From Rhizobacter sp. Root1221 (GTDB taxonomy: Bacteria > Pseudomonadota > Gammaproteobacteria > Burkholderiales > Burkholderiaceae_C): a stretch of DNA of 64,000 nucleotides. Where the stretch lies: the NCBI RefSeq assembly GCF_001425785.1, contig NZ_LMDI01000023.1, positions 165,633 through 229,632 of the forward strand, read 5' to 3'. A program made the position numbers and the translations under genes. The notes under the pieces were generated by a model. The model saw nothing but the letters and a program-made list of their open reading frames with translations. It made no database searches and was not told where the DNA came from. The first letter of the stretch is position 1; each line of letters opens with the position of its first letter. Shown one piece after another: positions 9,456-18,239 of the stretch.

Positions 9456-11760
9456 CCGTTGACCAGCAAGTCCCGTGACCGAGCCTCCAGCAGGCTCACC
9501 GCCTCGTTGAACTCGAGGTTGTCCACGTGGGCGGACAGCCGCTCGAACAGGTCGTGCCCCAGCCGCTGCCGAAGTTGCGGCGACAAGACCCGGAACTGCT
9601 GCGTGGCCGACAGGCTGCGCTGGTGCAGCAGGTCGAGGAGATCGTCCAGCGCACGGGGAGGCAGGTCATCCGCGGCGCCGGCGCCGGCGACTGGGGCAGA
9701 CAGCGCCGAGAGCACGGTCCGCGCGCCCGCGCGCACGCGTTGCAGCGCGTCGGCCAGTTGAACCAGGGCCGGCCCGGCACGGGCCACGTCGCCGGCACGG
9801 CAGGCCACTTCGGCGACGCCGGCCAGGTCGCGGACGGCCACCGCCCCCAGGGCGCCGGCCATGCCCCGCAGCTTGTGCATGCGGCCGGCCGTTGCCGCCA
9901 GCGTGCCGGTGTCCCGCGGGAGCGGCACCACCTCGAACTCGTCGAGCAGGCGCTTCAGCATCGACCGGAACAGGTCCACGTCACCATCCAGGCGCGCTTG
10001 CACGTCGCTGGTGTCGATCCCGTCGACCTCCGGCCACGGCACGGTAGCGGGCACCGCCCAAGGCGGCAGCAGGCTGGCCGCCGCCGTGTCGATCTCCACC
10101 GGAGGCCGCACGTGGCGCCGCAGCGCATGGACCAGGTCCCCCGCATCGAACGGCTTGCTGATGAAGTCGTTCATGCCGGAGGCCAGCGCCTTCTCCCGCT
10201 CCCCGGTCAGGGCACCCGCGGACAGCGCGATGACCGGCAGGCCGGTCAACCCGAGCGCCCCCCGGATGCGGCGCGTGGCCTCGTGGCCATCGAGCAGCGG
10301 CATCTGCACGTCCATCAGCACGGCGTCGAACGCGTCGGGCCGGGCCTGCAGGCGCGCCAAGGCCTCCTGCCCGTTCTCGGCGAGCGTCACCTGCGCCCCG
10401 GCGTGTTCGAGAATGCGCCGGGCCACGTCCAGGTTGATGTCGCTGTCGTCCACCACCAGCACCCGCACGCCGAGCAGGTCGCGCTTGCTGGGGGCCCGGG
10501 GTGACGGGGTCTGGCGGGCAAGGTCCTCGGGCGCCGCCAGTGCGAAGTCCAGTACCACCCAGAAGGTGCTGCCGGCCCCCGGTTCGCTGGCCATGCCCAC
10601 GTTGCCACCCATGAGGGTGGTGAGCCGCTTGACGATCGACAGGCCCAAGCCCGTGCCACCGAAACGCCGGGTGGTGGACGCGTCGGCCTGGGCAAAGGGG
10701 GCAAACAGCCGCGGCTGCACGTCCGCCGCGATGCCGATGCCGCTGTCCTGCACGGCAAAGCGCAGGACCACCTCGGCCGGACCACTGGCGAGCCGCTCGA
10801 TGCGCAGCTGCACACCCCCCCGGTCGGTGAACTTGATCGCGTTGGACAGCAGGTTGGTCAGGATCTGCCGAAGGCGCGCGGCGTCGCCGGTGATCACCTC
10901 GGGCAACGTGCCGGGCACTTCCACGTCGAAGGCGATGCCCTTGGCATCGGCCTGCATGGCCATCACGTCGGTCAGTTCCTTCAGCACACCGGCCAGCGAA
11001 AACGGCGCGCGCTCGATCGTCAGTTCGCCCGCCTCGATGCGGGAGAAGTCGAGGATGTCGTTGATCACCGCCAGCAACGACTTGCTGGCCACCTTGATCC
11101 GGTCGAGGAAGGCCCGCTGCGGTTCATCGAGCGGCGTCTGGCCGAGCAGGTACGACAGGCCGATCACCGCGTTCATCGGGGTGCGGATCTCATGGCTCAT
11201 GTTGGCAAGGAAGTGGCTCTTGGCCCGGTTGGCCTGCTCGGCGTGCTGCATCGCCTCGCGCAGTTCGAGTTCGGCCCGCCGGCGCGTCGAGATGTCGTGC
11301 GCGATCAGGCTGAAGAACCGCCCGCCCCCCTGGCCCGACCACGTGCCCAGCGACACCTCCACCGGCACCTCGGTGCCGGCCGCGCCATGGCAGGCGGTCT
11401 CGAAGACACCCGATGCGGGTACCCCGGCCTGGCTCACGTCGTGCCAGTCCGCGAAGCCGGGCGGCGGGGCCAGCATGGTACTCACGTCGCGGCCGGCCAG
11501 CTGGTCGGCCGCCTGCCCGAACAGCCGCGTGCCGGCGTGGTTGCAGAACACCACCCTGCCGCGTTCGTCGAGTACCAGGATGCATTCGCTGGCGGATTCG
11601 GTGAGCGACTGGAACCGCTGCTCAGCCTCGGTCCGGGCCGCGCTCATCTGGTCGGCCAGCACCAGCGCGTCCTGCCGGGTGACCGCGAGGGAGCGCACCA
11701 CCGTGAACAGCAGCAGGCTGATCACCGTGCCCGCCACGAGGGCGATCTGGGCCTTTCGAC
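9446..11760 (-). CDS. 3' part of a frameshifted hybrid histidine kinase (PAS-HisKA-HATPase-REC-HPt)
   Basis: This reading frame continues the protein begun at 13599 after a -1 shift at the AAA run at 11754-11756 (minus-strand sense). In order it encodes a final membrane segment (LVAGTVISLLLFTVV), a PAS domain, a HisKA dimerisation helix with phospho-histidine (NMSHEIRTPMNAV), an HATPase domain (GTGLGLSIVKRL), a receiver with the phospho-acceptor in VLMDVQMPLLDG, and a C-terminal HPt domain whose histidine lies in MHKLRGMAGALG. This is a classic unorthodox phosphorelay kinase. The frame is open further upstream to 11932, but that extension is out-of-frame reading of the CHASE domain. All catalytic motifs are intact, so either the gene is recently broken or the sequence lacks one base. 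Confidence 0.8.
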
Positions 11761-13599
11761 GGCCGCCTCGAACACCTGCGTCGACTTCACCTCCGCCGTC
11801 CAGCGGTGCCCCGCCACCTGCATCGGCACGGCCTGCACGAACTGGTGCGGATAGCTCGCCTGGCACTGCGCGGCGTTCATGTACATCACGGCCGCCGGAT
11901 CGACCTGGTCGCCGTCGAAGATCCGGAGGCACACGCTCGACAGGTCCACCCGCTGGAGCGCACCGTGCATCAGGTCATCCATGCGGAACGGCGCGTAGAC
12001 GAACCCCTTCAACGCGGCCTGGCGCGCCGCCACCGTGTCCACCGGCGCGCCTCGGTGGTACACCGGCACGTACATCAGGAAACCCGCTTGACGGTCTTCA
12101 CCGGACTCCTGCATCAGCCGGACCTTGCCCGACACGGCCGGCGAACCACTGTCACGCGACTGCAGCATCGCCGTGCGCCGCACGGGTTCCGAGTACATGT
12201 CGTAGCCCAGCGCACGGCGATTGCGCTCGTCGAAGGGTTCGAGGTAGGTGATGCTGGTGTATTCATCACGCTCCCCGGCGGGATGGAAGTCGAAGGCCGG
12301 GAGCCCGTCCGCGCGCACCTGCTCGACGTACCGCTGCCGATCGGCCCGCGAGACGCGCTCCGAGAACCCGAGCCCCTGGATGCCGGGGTAGTTGCGGTTG
12401 ATGGTCAGCGACTCGACGTACTGGCGCCATTCACCGCGTTCGACACGCACCGACGCGTCGAACAACCCTCGCCCGCCACGCAACGCCTGTTCGTAGACCC
12501 CCATGCGCTCCTGCACGCTGGCCTGGATGTCACGGGCGATGTCATCGAAGCGGTCCGCCGCACGCCGCTCGGTGTCGGCCGCGGTGAAGTGCCACGCCAG
12601 CACCGTGGCCGCCAGCCCGGCCAACAGCATCGCGGCGGGCAACTGGCCGCCGCGGTGCACGGCCGGCCCCTCGGCAGCATGGGCGCGCTGGCGAGACGCC
12701 GCCAGCACCATGCCCGTGATGGCACACAGGGCCAGGAAGCCGTCCAGCGAGATGAGCGAATCGTTGGCCGTGGCCTTGGCAAACGGGCCGCGGCCGTGGA
12801 TCGTTGCCGCGATGGACAACACCGCGATGCCGAAGGTCGCCGAGGTGGCGCCCAACGGCCCGTGCCTGTAGGCCGCCCCCGCGATGAAGACCACCAGCCC
12901 GAACGTCATCAGCCGGTTCGCGTGCCCCGCGTCGAGAAGACCGCCGAAGGCCAGCCCGCTGGCCGCGGCAAAGACCGCCACGGTCAGCACACCTCGCCGC
13001 CAATTCACCCGCCGCGGCCGCCAGGTGCGCAGCTGCAGCAGCAGCGGTGCGATCACCAGCAGGCCGGTCACATCGCCCAGCCACCAGGTCAGCCACACCG
13101 TTCCGGCCAGATGCCCCGGGACGATGCCGGACCCGACAAGCGCTGCCACCCCACCGCTGGCCGACGCCATCGCGGCCACCAGGGCCGCCGCGACAAACAC
13201 GTAGGCACCCTGCGGCGAATCGAACATTTCGCCGCGGATGAAGCGCCGTGAGGCCCAGGCGGCGAGCAGGCCTTCGGCCATGTTGCCGGCCGCGATCAGC
13301 GCCGACACAAGCGCCGCCGGGCCCCACGGCGCCACGCCATTGCCAACGAACGTGGTGAGGTTCGCCGCAAAGGCCCCGATGAACACGCCAGCCCCGAGCC
13401 TCGGGCCACCGACCAGCAACGCAGCCAGTGCAATGCCGGAGGGGGGCCAGACGGGGGAAGCGTTCGTCGACGCGAACGACAAGCCCAGGCTCGCTCGCGC
13501 GACCCCGTAGTAGACGAGCGCCAGCAGCACGATCCCGGTGACGGTCGACGGACGCCAGCCCGGTCGTGAGGCGGCCATGGGCGGGTCGGCGCGCGGCAT
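11722..13599 (-). CDS. 5' part of a frameshifted hybrid histidine kinase (MASE1-CHASE sensor)
   Basis: The first 300 residues are a MASE1 integral-membrane sensor with about eight hydrophobic segments, including the family-type motif PVWPPSGIALAALLVGG (about residue 49). A further membrane helix (AAMLLAGLAATVLAWHF) leads into a periplasmic CHASE domain (about 340-600, with NYPGIQGLGFSERV and EPFDERNRRALGYDM). The frame ends just after VFEAAVE with ten aberrant residues and a stop, whereas the expected continuation KAQIALVAGTVI is found in the overlapping frame. It lies 12 bp after the GGDEF regulator gene and is co-directional, so it is the last gene of the signalling operon. The CHASE ligand is unknown. 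Confidence 0.8.
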   Translation of the reverse strand: MPRADPPMAASRPGWRPSTVTGIVLLALVYYGVARASLGLSFASTNASPVWPPSGIALAALLVGGPRLGAGVFIGAFAANLTTFVGNGVAPWGPAALVSALIAAGNMAEGLLAAWASRRFIRGEMFDSPQGAYVFVAAALVAAMASASGGVAALVGSGIVPGHLAGTVWLTWWLGDVTGLLVIAPLLLQLRTWRPRRVNWRRGVLTVAVFAAASGLAFGGLLDAGHANRLMTFGLVVFIAGAAYRHGPLGATSATFGIAVLSIAATIHGRGPFAKATANDSLISLDGFLALCAITGMVLAASRQRAHAAEGPAVHRGGQLPAAMLLAGLAATVLAWHFTAADTERRAADRFDDIARDIQASVQERMGVYEQALRGGRGLFDASVRVERGEWRQYVESLTINRNYPGIQGLGFSERVSRADRQRYVEQVRADGLPAFDFHPAGERDEYTSITYLEPFDERNRRALGYDMYSEPVRRTAMLQSRDSGSPAVSGKVRLMQESGEDRQAGFLMYVPVYHRGAPVDTVAARQAALKGFVYAPFRMDDLMHGALQRVDLSSVCLRIFDGDQVDPAAVMYMNAAQCQASYPHQFVQAVPMQVAGHRWTAEVKSTQVFEAAVERPRSPSWRAR

Positions 13600-13611
13600 C
13601 AGGGCGTGCTG

Positions 13612-14634
13612 TCACGCACGGCGGTGCCGCCGCGCCGGACTGGCATCACGGGCCGCCACGGCGGAATCGGTATCGGCCACGTCCAGGAACTTGGCCTGCG
13701 CCCGGCCACTGCGTTTGGCGGCATAGAGCGCCCTGTCGGCGGCATGCACCAGGTCACTGGCGGAGCAACGCAAGCCGAGGTCGGCCAGGAAACGCGATTC
13801 CGACGATGCCGCATCCACCCAGCACGCGCTGTCGGTGTCGTAGCAGGAGATGCCAACGCTCACGGTGACGTGGCCGGCCGACGGCGATGCGCTGTGCCGG
13901 ATGCCCAGGGCATCGACGGCATCGAGCAGGCGGTGGGCCACGTGTTCGGCCCCGCTTCGCGGCGTCTGGGGCAAGAGCACGGCGAACTCCTCACCGCCGT
14001 ACCGCGCGACCAGGTCGGCCGGGCGCAGGCAGGCCCCGGCCATGGCCTCCGCCAGCGAACGCAGGCAGGCATCGCCCGCCGGGTGCCCATGGTGGTCGTT
14101 GAAAAGCTTGAAGTGGTCGACGTCGATGAACAGCAGCGCAATGGCGTCGCCCTTGCGATGGGCCCGCCGCCATTCGCGTTCCAGCGATTCGTCGAAGCGC
14201 CGCCGGTTGGCCACGCCGGTGAGCGCGTCGATCTTGGCGATGCGGCGCAACTCGTCGGACAGGTGCTTGGCACGCAACTGCGTCTTCACCCGGGCCAGCA
14301 CGAGGGGTGCGCTGACGGGTTTGGCGATGAAGTCCGCCGCCCCCAACTCGAAGCCGGCCACTTCGAATTCCGGCTCGCTGTGGCTGGTCACGAAAATCAC
14401 CGGCACGTCGGCGAGCGCCGGCACGGCCCTGAGCGCATCGAACAACTGGAAGCCGCTCATGCCGGGCATCTCGGCATCGAGCAGCATCAGGTCCGGCAGG
14501 AATTCCTTCGCCACGCCGAGGGCGTCTTCACCGCTGGTGGCAAAACGCAGGTCGCCCACGTCCGCCAGAATGCGTCCCAGCAGCCGGATCGAACCCGGGT
14601 CGTCGTCGACCAGCAGAATCTTGTCTTTGGACAT
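13612..14634 (-). CDS. Response regulator with GGDEF diguanylate cyclase domain (PleD/WspR-like)
   Basis: The 340-residue protein has a receiver (about residues 1-120; DDD acidic pocket, phospho-acceptor in LMLLDAEMPGMSG, conserved lysine in IAKPVS) and a GGDEF domain (about 150-310). The active site reads GGEEF, and the inhibitory I-site RPAD sits five residues before it, so product-inhibited synthesis of cyclic di-GMP is expected. The ATG at 14634 is preceded by a GAAGGG ribosome-binding site; an upstream in-frame start adds 15 residues of unlikely sequence. It lies between two hybrid kinases on the same strand, which probably phosphorylate it. Confidence 0.92.
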   Translation of the reverse strand: MSKDKILLVDDDPGSIRLLGRILADVGDLRFATSGEDALGVAKEFLPDLMLLDAEMPGMSGFQLFDALRAVPALADVPVIFVTSHSEPEFEVAGFELGAADFIAKPVSAPLVLARVKTQLRAKHLSDELRRIAKIDALTGVANRRRFDESLEREWRRAHRKGDAIALLFIDVDHFKLFNDHHGHPAGDACLRSLAEAMAGACLRPADLVARYGGEEFAVLLPQTPRSGAEHVAHRLLDAVDALGIRHSASPSAGHVTVSVGISCYDTDSACWVDAASSESRFLADLGLRCSASDLVHAADRALYAAKRSGRAQAKFLDVADTDSAVAARDASPARRHRRA

Positions 14635-14780
14635 GCTCTTGCCCTTCGGGAGGGTGGCCCCTGCAACGGGCCTCGTCATCCGGCCGGGCGACCGCGGTCA
14701 GCCCGCCCGGCTGGACATCATTGCGCATGGGGGCGGGTTTCTGCAACACCGGGCTTTCGCTTGATGCGTGGCGAGACGGC

Positions 14781-17738
14781 TCAACGCAGCGTGAAGTAGA
14801 AAGCCGCACCTTCGCCCACGGCCGCCCTGGCCCAGATGCGTCCCGCGTGTTTGCGCACGATCCGCTGGACCGTCGCCAGACCAACCCCGGTCCCGGGGAA
14901 TTCTTCCGCCGTGTGCAGACGCTGGAACGCGCCGAACAGTTTTCCGGCGTCATTCATGTCGAAGCCGGCACCGTTGTCGCGCACGACATAGACCTGCTCC
15001 CCCTCCTCCATGGTGGCTCCGAACGCGATGCATGCGTTCGGTTGCCGGGCCGTGTATTTCCAGGCGTTGCCAAGCAGGTTGTCGAGTGCAATGCGCAGCA
15101 AGCCCGGATCGCCCAGGCCCGTCAGTCCTGCCTGGAGCTCAACGCGCACCTGTCGTCCGGGCGTTTGCTGGCGCAGTGTTTCCAGCACCTCGTGCGCCAG
15201 TGCGCTCAGATCGACCGACTGGCGCTGCAGTTCGGCGCGTCCGACGCGTGAGAGCATCAGCAAGTCGTCGATCACCTTGTCCATGGCCCGGGTCGCGCGC
15301 CGCACACGTTCCAGATGGTCTCGCGCGTCCTCATCCAGCGATGCACCATGGTCGGAGAGCACCAACGCGCTGAATCCGTCGATGCTGCGCAACGGTGAGC
15401 GCAAGTCATGGGCGACCGAATGGCTGAACGCCTCGAGTTCCTCGTTCGCACGCGCGAGTTCGGCGTTCAGTTCATTCCGCGAACGAGCCATGGTCAAGTG
15501 CGTGCGCACGCGCGCGAGCAGCTCCAGTGTGGTGAACGGCTTGGCGAGGTAGTCGTCGGCACCGTAATCGAGGCCTTCCAGCACCGCCTCTTCGCCAGCG
15601 CGCGCGGAAAGAAGGATCACGGGGATGGTGCGTGTCTTCGCGCTTGACCTCAGTTCGCGCAACAGACCGAAGCCATCAAGTTTGGGCATCATGACGTCGC
15701 TCAAGATCAGGTCCGGCGGATGCGCGCGCGCACTGGAAAGCGCCATCTCCCCATCGCCGGCCACTTCCACCTCCCACTGGGATCGAAGCAGCCGGCTCAG
15801 GTATTCACGCATGTCGGCGTTGTCATCGGCGATCAGGATGCGTCCAGCCTTTGGCGCAGTGGTTCGATTCGCTGGCGGCGCTGGCGTGCGCATCTCCGTG
15901 ACAGGGGGTGCGTCGCCCTGCGGGAGCCATCGGGAAACCTCAACAGCTTGGGACGTCGCCTCGCCAATTTTCGGTGCGCCGTCCTGTCCGGAGACGACCT
16001 GATCGGCGGGCAGATGCCCCGTGCCGCCCGGAATCGTGACCACGAACGAGGTACCGAGTCCCTCGACGCTCGACGCACTCACCGTTCCCCCATGCAATTT
16101 GACAAGCTCCTGCACGAGGGCCAGGCCGATCCCGGTGCCTTCGAAACTGCGCCCTCGCGCATTGGGAATCCGGTGGAAGCGCTCGAAGATGCGCGGCAAC
16201 TCACTCGCGGAAATGCCCGTCCCGGTATCGCGCACGCACAGTCGGGCATGTTCTCCGTGCCAGCTGAGCGAGACCTCGATCTCGCCCTCGAAGGTGAACT
16301 TGAACGCATTCGACACCAGGTTCAGGACGATCTTTTCCCACTGCAAGCGATCGACGTGGATGAGCGCCGGAAGCGCCGGGCAATTGATGATCAGCTTCAG
16401 CCCCGCCCGTTCAAGGAGCGAATGGAACGCGCTTGCCAGCTCGGTGGTGAGCGTGGAAAGCTCAGTAGGCTCGAACGCAAGCTGCAGGCGGCCCGATTCA
16501 ATGCGGGTGAAATCGAGCAGACTGTTCACAAGGCGCAGCAGCCTGACGCCGTTCCGGTGAACGACCTCGAGGTCTTCACCCTGCAGGGCCCCGTGGTTCG
16601 CAATGGCATCCTCGACGAGCCCGAGGATCAGCGTCAACGGCGTTCTGAATTCATGGCTCACGTTGCTGAAGAAGGTCGTCTTCGCCCTGTCGATCTCTGC
16701 CAGCGCTTCGGCGCGCTTCTTCTCCGCGTCGTACGCACGGGCGTTGGCCGTGACACTGATCACCTGATCGGCCGTCGCCTGAAAGAACGCCCGGTACCGA
16801 TCGTTGAACTCACGGTGCGGACTGATCCCCGCCACGAGAAGCGCGTGAGGCACAGACTGATTGGCACGGATCAGCGGCAGGACGATCGCGCGTTCGGTCC
16901 GCTCATTCCAGCGCCCCACTGGCATCGGCCCGAATCGGGAGGTGAGATCGTCGACGATGACATCACGCCCGGTTCGAATCACCTCCGCGAACGGCCAGGA
17001 CGCCGCGCCGCCATCCTGGATGGCCACGTGGGCTGGTTTGGCGCTGCCGTTGTATCCCTTCCAGCCACCGGCGGACACGAGATGCGCGTTGCGCCCCTCC
17101 AGCACGTAGAACAATGCGAAGGGAACGTCCAGTTCGTTGGCTGACAGAACCTCTGCGGTGATCTGGTAGGCCTCGTTCTCGGATTTCGCTTGCGCGGCCC
17201 GTGCTGCCAGATCATGCAGCATGCGGATCTGGCGTTCACCCTGAACTTTCGCGGTGGTTTCCTGCACCGTGTTGAGGAGGCCACCGACCTTGCCGTCGTC
17301 ACCAGGGACGGGGCTGTACGAAAACGTGAAGTACGTTTCCTCGGCCATGGCGCCACTTTGGATGAACAGTTGAAGGTCTTCCGTCCACGTGGCAGGCCCA
17401 CCCGCCAGGACATCACGGGCCATGGGGCCCGCGACGTCCCAGATCTCGGCCCAGATCTGCGCGGCGGGTGCGGCGAGCGACGCGGGGTGCTTGTCCCTCA
17501 AGATGGGGCGGTAGGCGTCGTTGTAGAGGTGCAGCAGGTCGGGCCCCCACCAGAGCAGCATGGGAAACCGGCTGCCCAGCACGACACCGAGCATGGTCCT
17601 GAGACTGCGCGGCCAGGTTTCGACCGGCCCCAGCTGGGTGCTGGACCAATCCGTGGCGCGCATGATCTCGCCCATCTCGCCGCCACCGGCAAACAGGTTG
17701 GCCAGATCGCTTGAAACGCTGGTTGCCGCAGGCGTCAT
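14781..17738 (-). CDS. Multidomain hybrid histidine kinase (PAS-GAF-HK-REC-HK)
   Basis: The 985-residue protein has no membrane segment and is probably a cytoplasmic sensor. In order: a PAS-like domain (about 20-160), a GAF domain (about 170-340), a first kinase core (phospho-His near 362 in NVSHEFRTPL, ATP-lid GTGIGLALVQ), a receiver (phospho-Asp near 681 in LILSDVMMPK) and a second kinase core (phospho-His near 777 in SVAHDLRSPL, ATP-lid GTGVGLATVQ). The second core resembles phytochrome-type kinases. Two complete kinase modules around one receiver is unusual. The ATG at 17738 follows an AGAGGG ribosome-binding site; 23 residues upstream are cysteine/arginine-rich and unlikely. It is first in the three-gene signalling operon. 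Confidence 0.9.
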   Translation of the reverse strand: MTPAATSVSSDLANLFAGGGEMGEIMRATDWSSTQLGPVETWPRSLRTMLGVVLGSRFPMLLWWGPDLLHLYNDAYRPILRDKHPASLAAPAAQIWAEIWDVAGPMARDVLAGGPATWTEDLQLFIQSGAMAEETYFTFSYSPVPGDDGKVGGLLNTVQETTAKVQGERQIRMLHDLAARAAQAKSENEAYQITAEVLSANELDVPFALFYVLEGRNAHLVSAGGWKGYNGSAKPAHVAIQDGGAASWPFAEVIRTGRDVIVDDLTSRFGPMPVGRWNERTERAIVLPLIRANQSVPHALLVAGISPHREFNDRYRAFFQATADQVISVTANARAYDAEKKRAEALAEIDRAKTTFFSNVSHEFRTPLTLILGLVEDAIANHGALQGEDLEVVHRNGVRLLRLVNSLLDFTRIESGRLQLAFEPTELSTLTTELASAFHSLLERAGLKLIINCPALPALIHVDRLQWEKIVLNLVSNAFKFTFEGEIEVSLSWHGEHARLCVRDTGTGISASELPRIFERFHRIPNARGRSFEGTGIGLALVQELVKLHGGTVSASSVEGLGTSFVVTIPGGTGHLPADQVVSGQDGAPKIGEATSQAVEVSRWLPQGDAPPVTEMRTPAPPANRTTAPKAGRILIADDNADMREYLSRLLRSQWEVEVAGDGEMALSSARAHPPDLILSDVMMPKLDGFGLLRELRSSAKTRTIPVILLSARAGEEAVLEGLDYGADDYLAKPFTTLELLARVRTHLTMARSRNELNAELARANEELEAFSHSVAHDLRSPLRSIDGFSALVLSDHGASLDEDARDHLERVRRATRAMDKVIDDLLMLSRVGRAELQRQSVDLSALAHEVLETLRQQTPGRQVRVELQAGLTGLGDPGLLRIALDNLLGNAWKYTARQPNACIAFGATMEEGEQVYVVRDNGAGFDMNDAGKLFGAFQRLHTAEEFPGTGVGLATVQRIVRKHAGRIWARAAVGEGAAFYFTLR

Positions 17739-18239
17739 GGATGCGCGCCCTCTGCCACGCGCACAACAAGCACACCAATCGCGATGACCGCACAGGCGCC
17801 GTTGCACGAAGCCATTCGGCCCAGACTGAGGCTAGGGTCCATTTGACACTCCCTGGCACCATTCAGATGCCTGCCAACTGGCCGAGACTTACAGCGCGCT
17901 CCGCTGCCTCTTTTCTGTCGGACGCTTCAACAACACAGTTGGCCTGCGCAGCATAGGTCCGATGCGCAAGAGATGTCCATGCCATTTCCCGCTGATCGAC
18001 CGCGCCAGCAGCCTGATTGCCGGACCGTGCGACGCAAGCTGAACCGGAAGTAGCGCAGCGTGGCCACGCACAACGACAAGGCGCATTGATTCACCGCTTA
18101 CGGTCATTACATCTCCGCACCATTGATGCCGCGCCGGTTCAATTCCCATGAGTGAACATCGCGCGTCACCGCAAAACGGCTGAGACGAATGAAGCGCTGG
18201 GTGAGGAGTCCGTCGACAAGCCACAACAAAAAGATACCC
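17739..18239. other. Divergent intergenic region, no gene seen
   Basis: This 500-bp gap separates the divergent hybrid kinase and pectate lyase genes and must contain both promoters. It is less GC-rich than its surroundings. Short open frames here have poor composition and no ribosome-binding sites. No TTCG-N16-TTCG element was found upstream of the pectate lyase. Confidence 0.5.

Noticed and set aside
11754..11757. Programmed -1 ribosomal frameshift in the MASE1-CHASE kinase
   Set aside because: The site (GTC GAA AGG) is not a canonical slippery heptamer and I saw no downstream pseudoknot; a missing base in the A-run is simpler.
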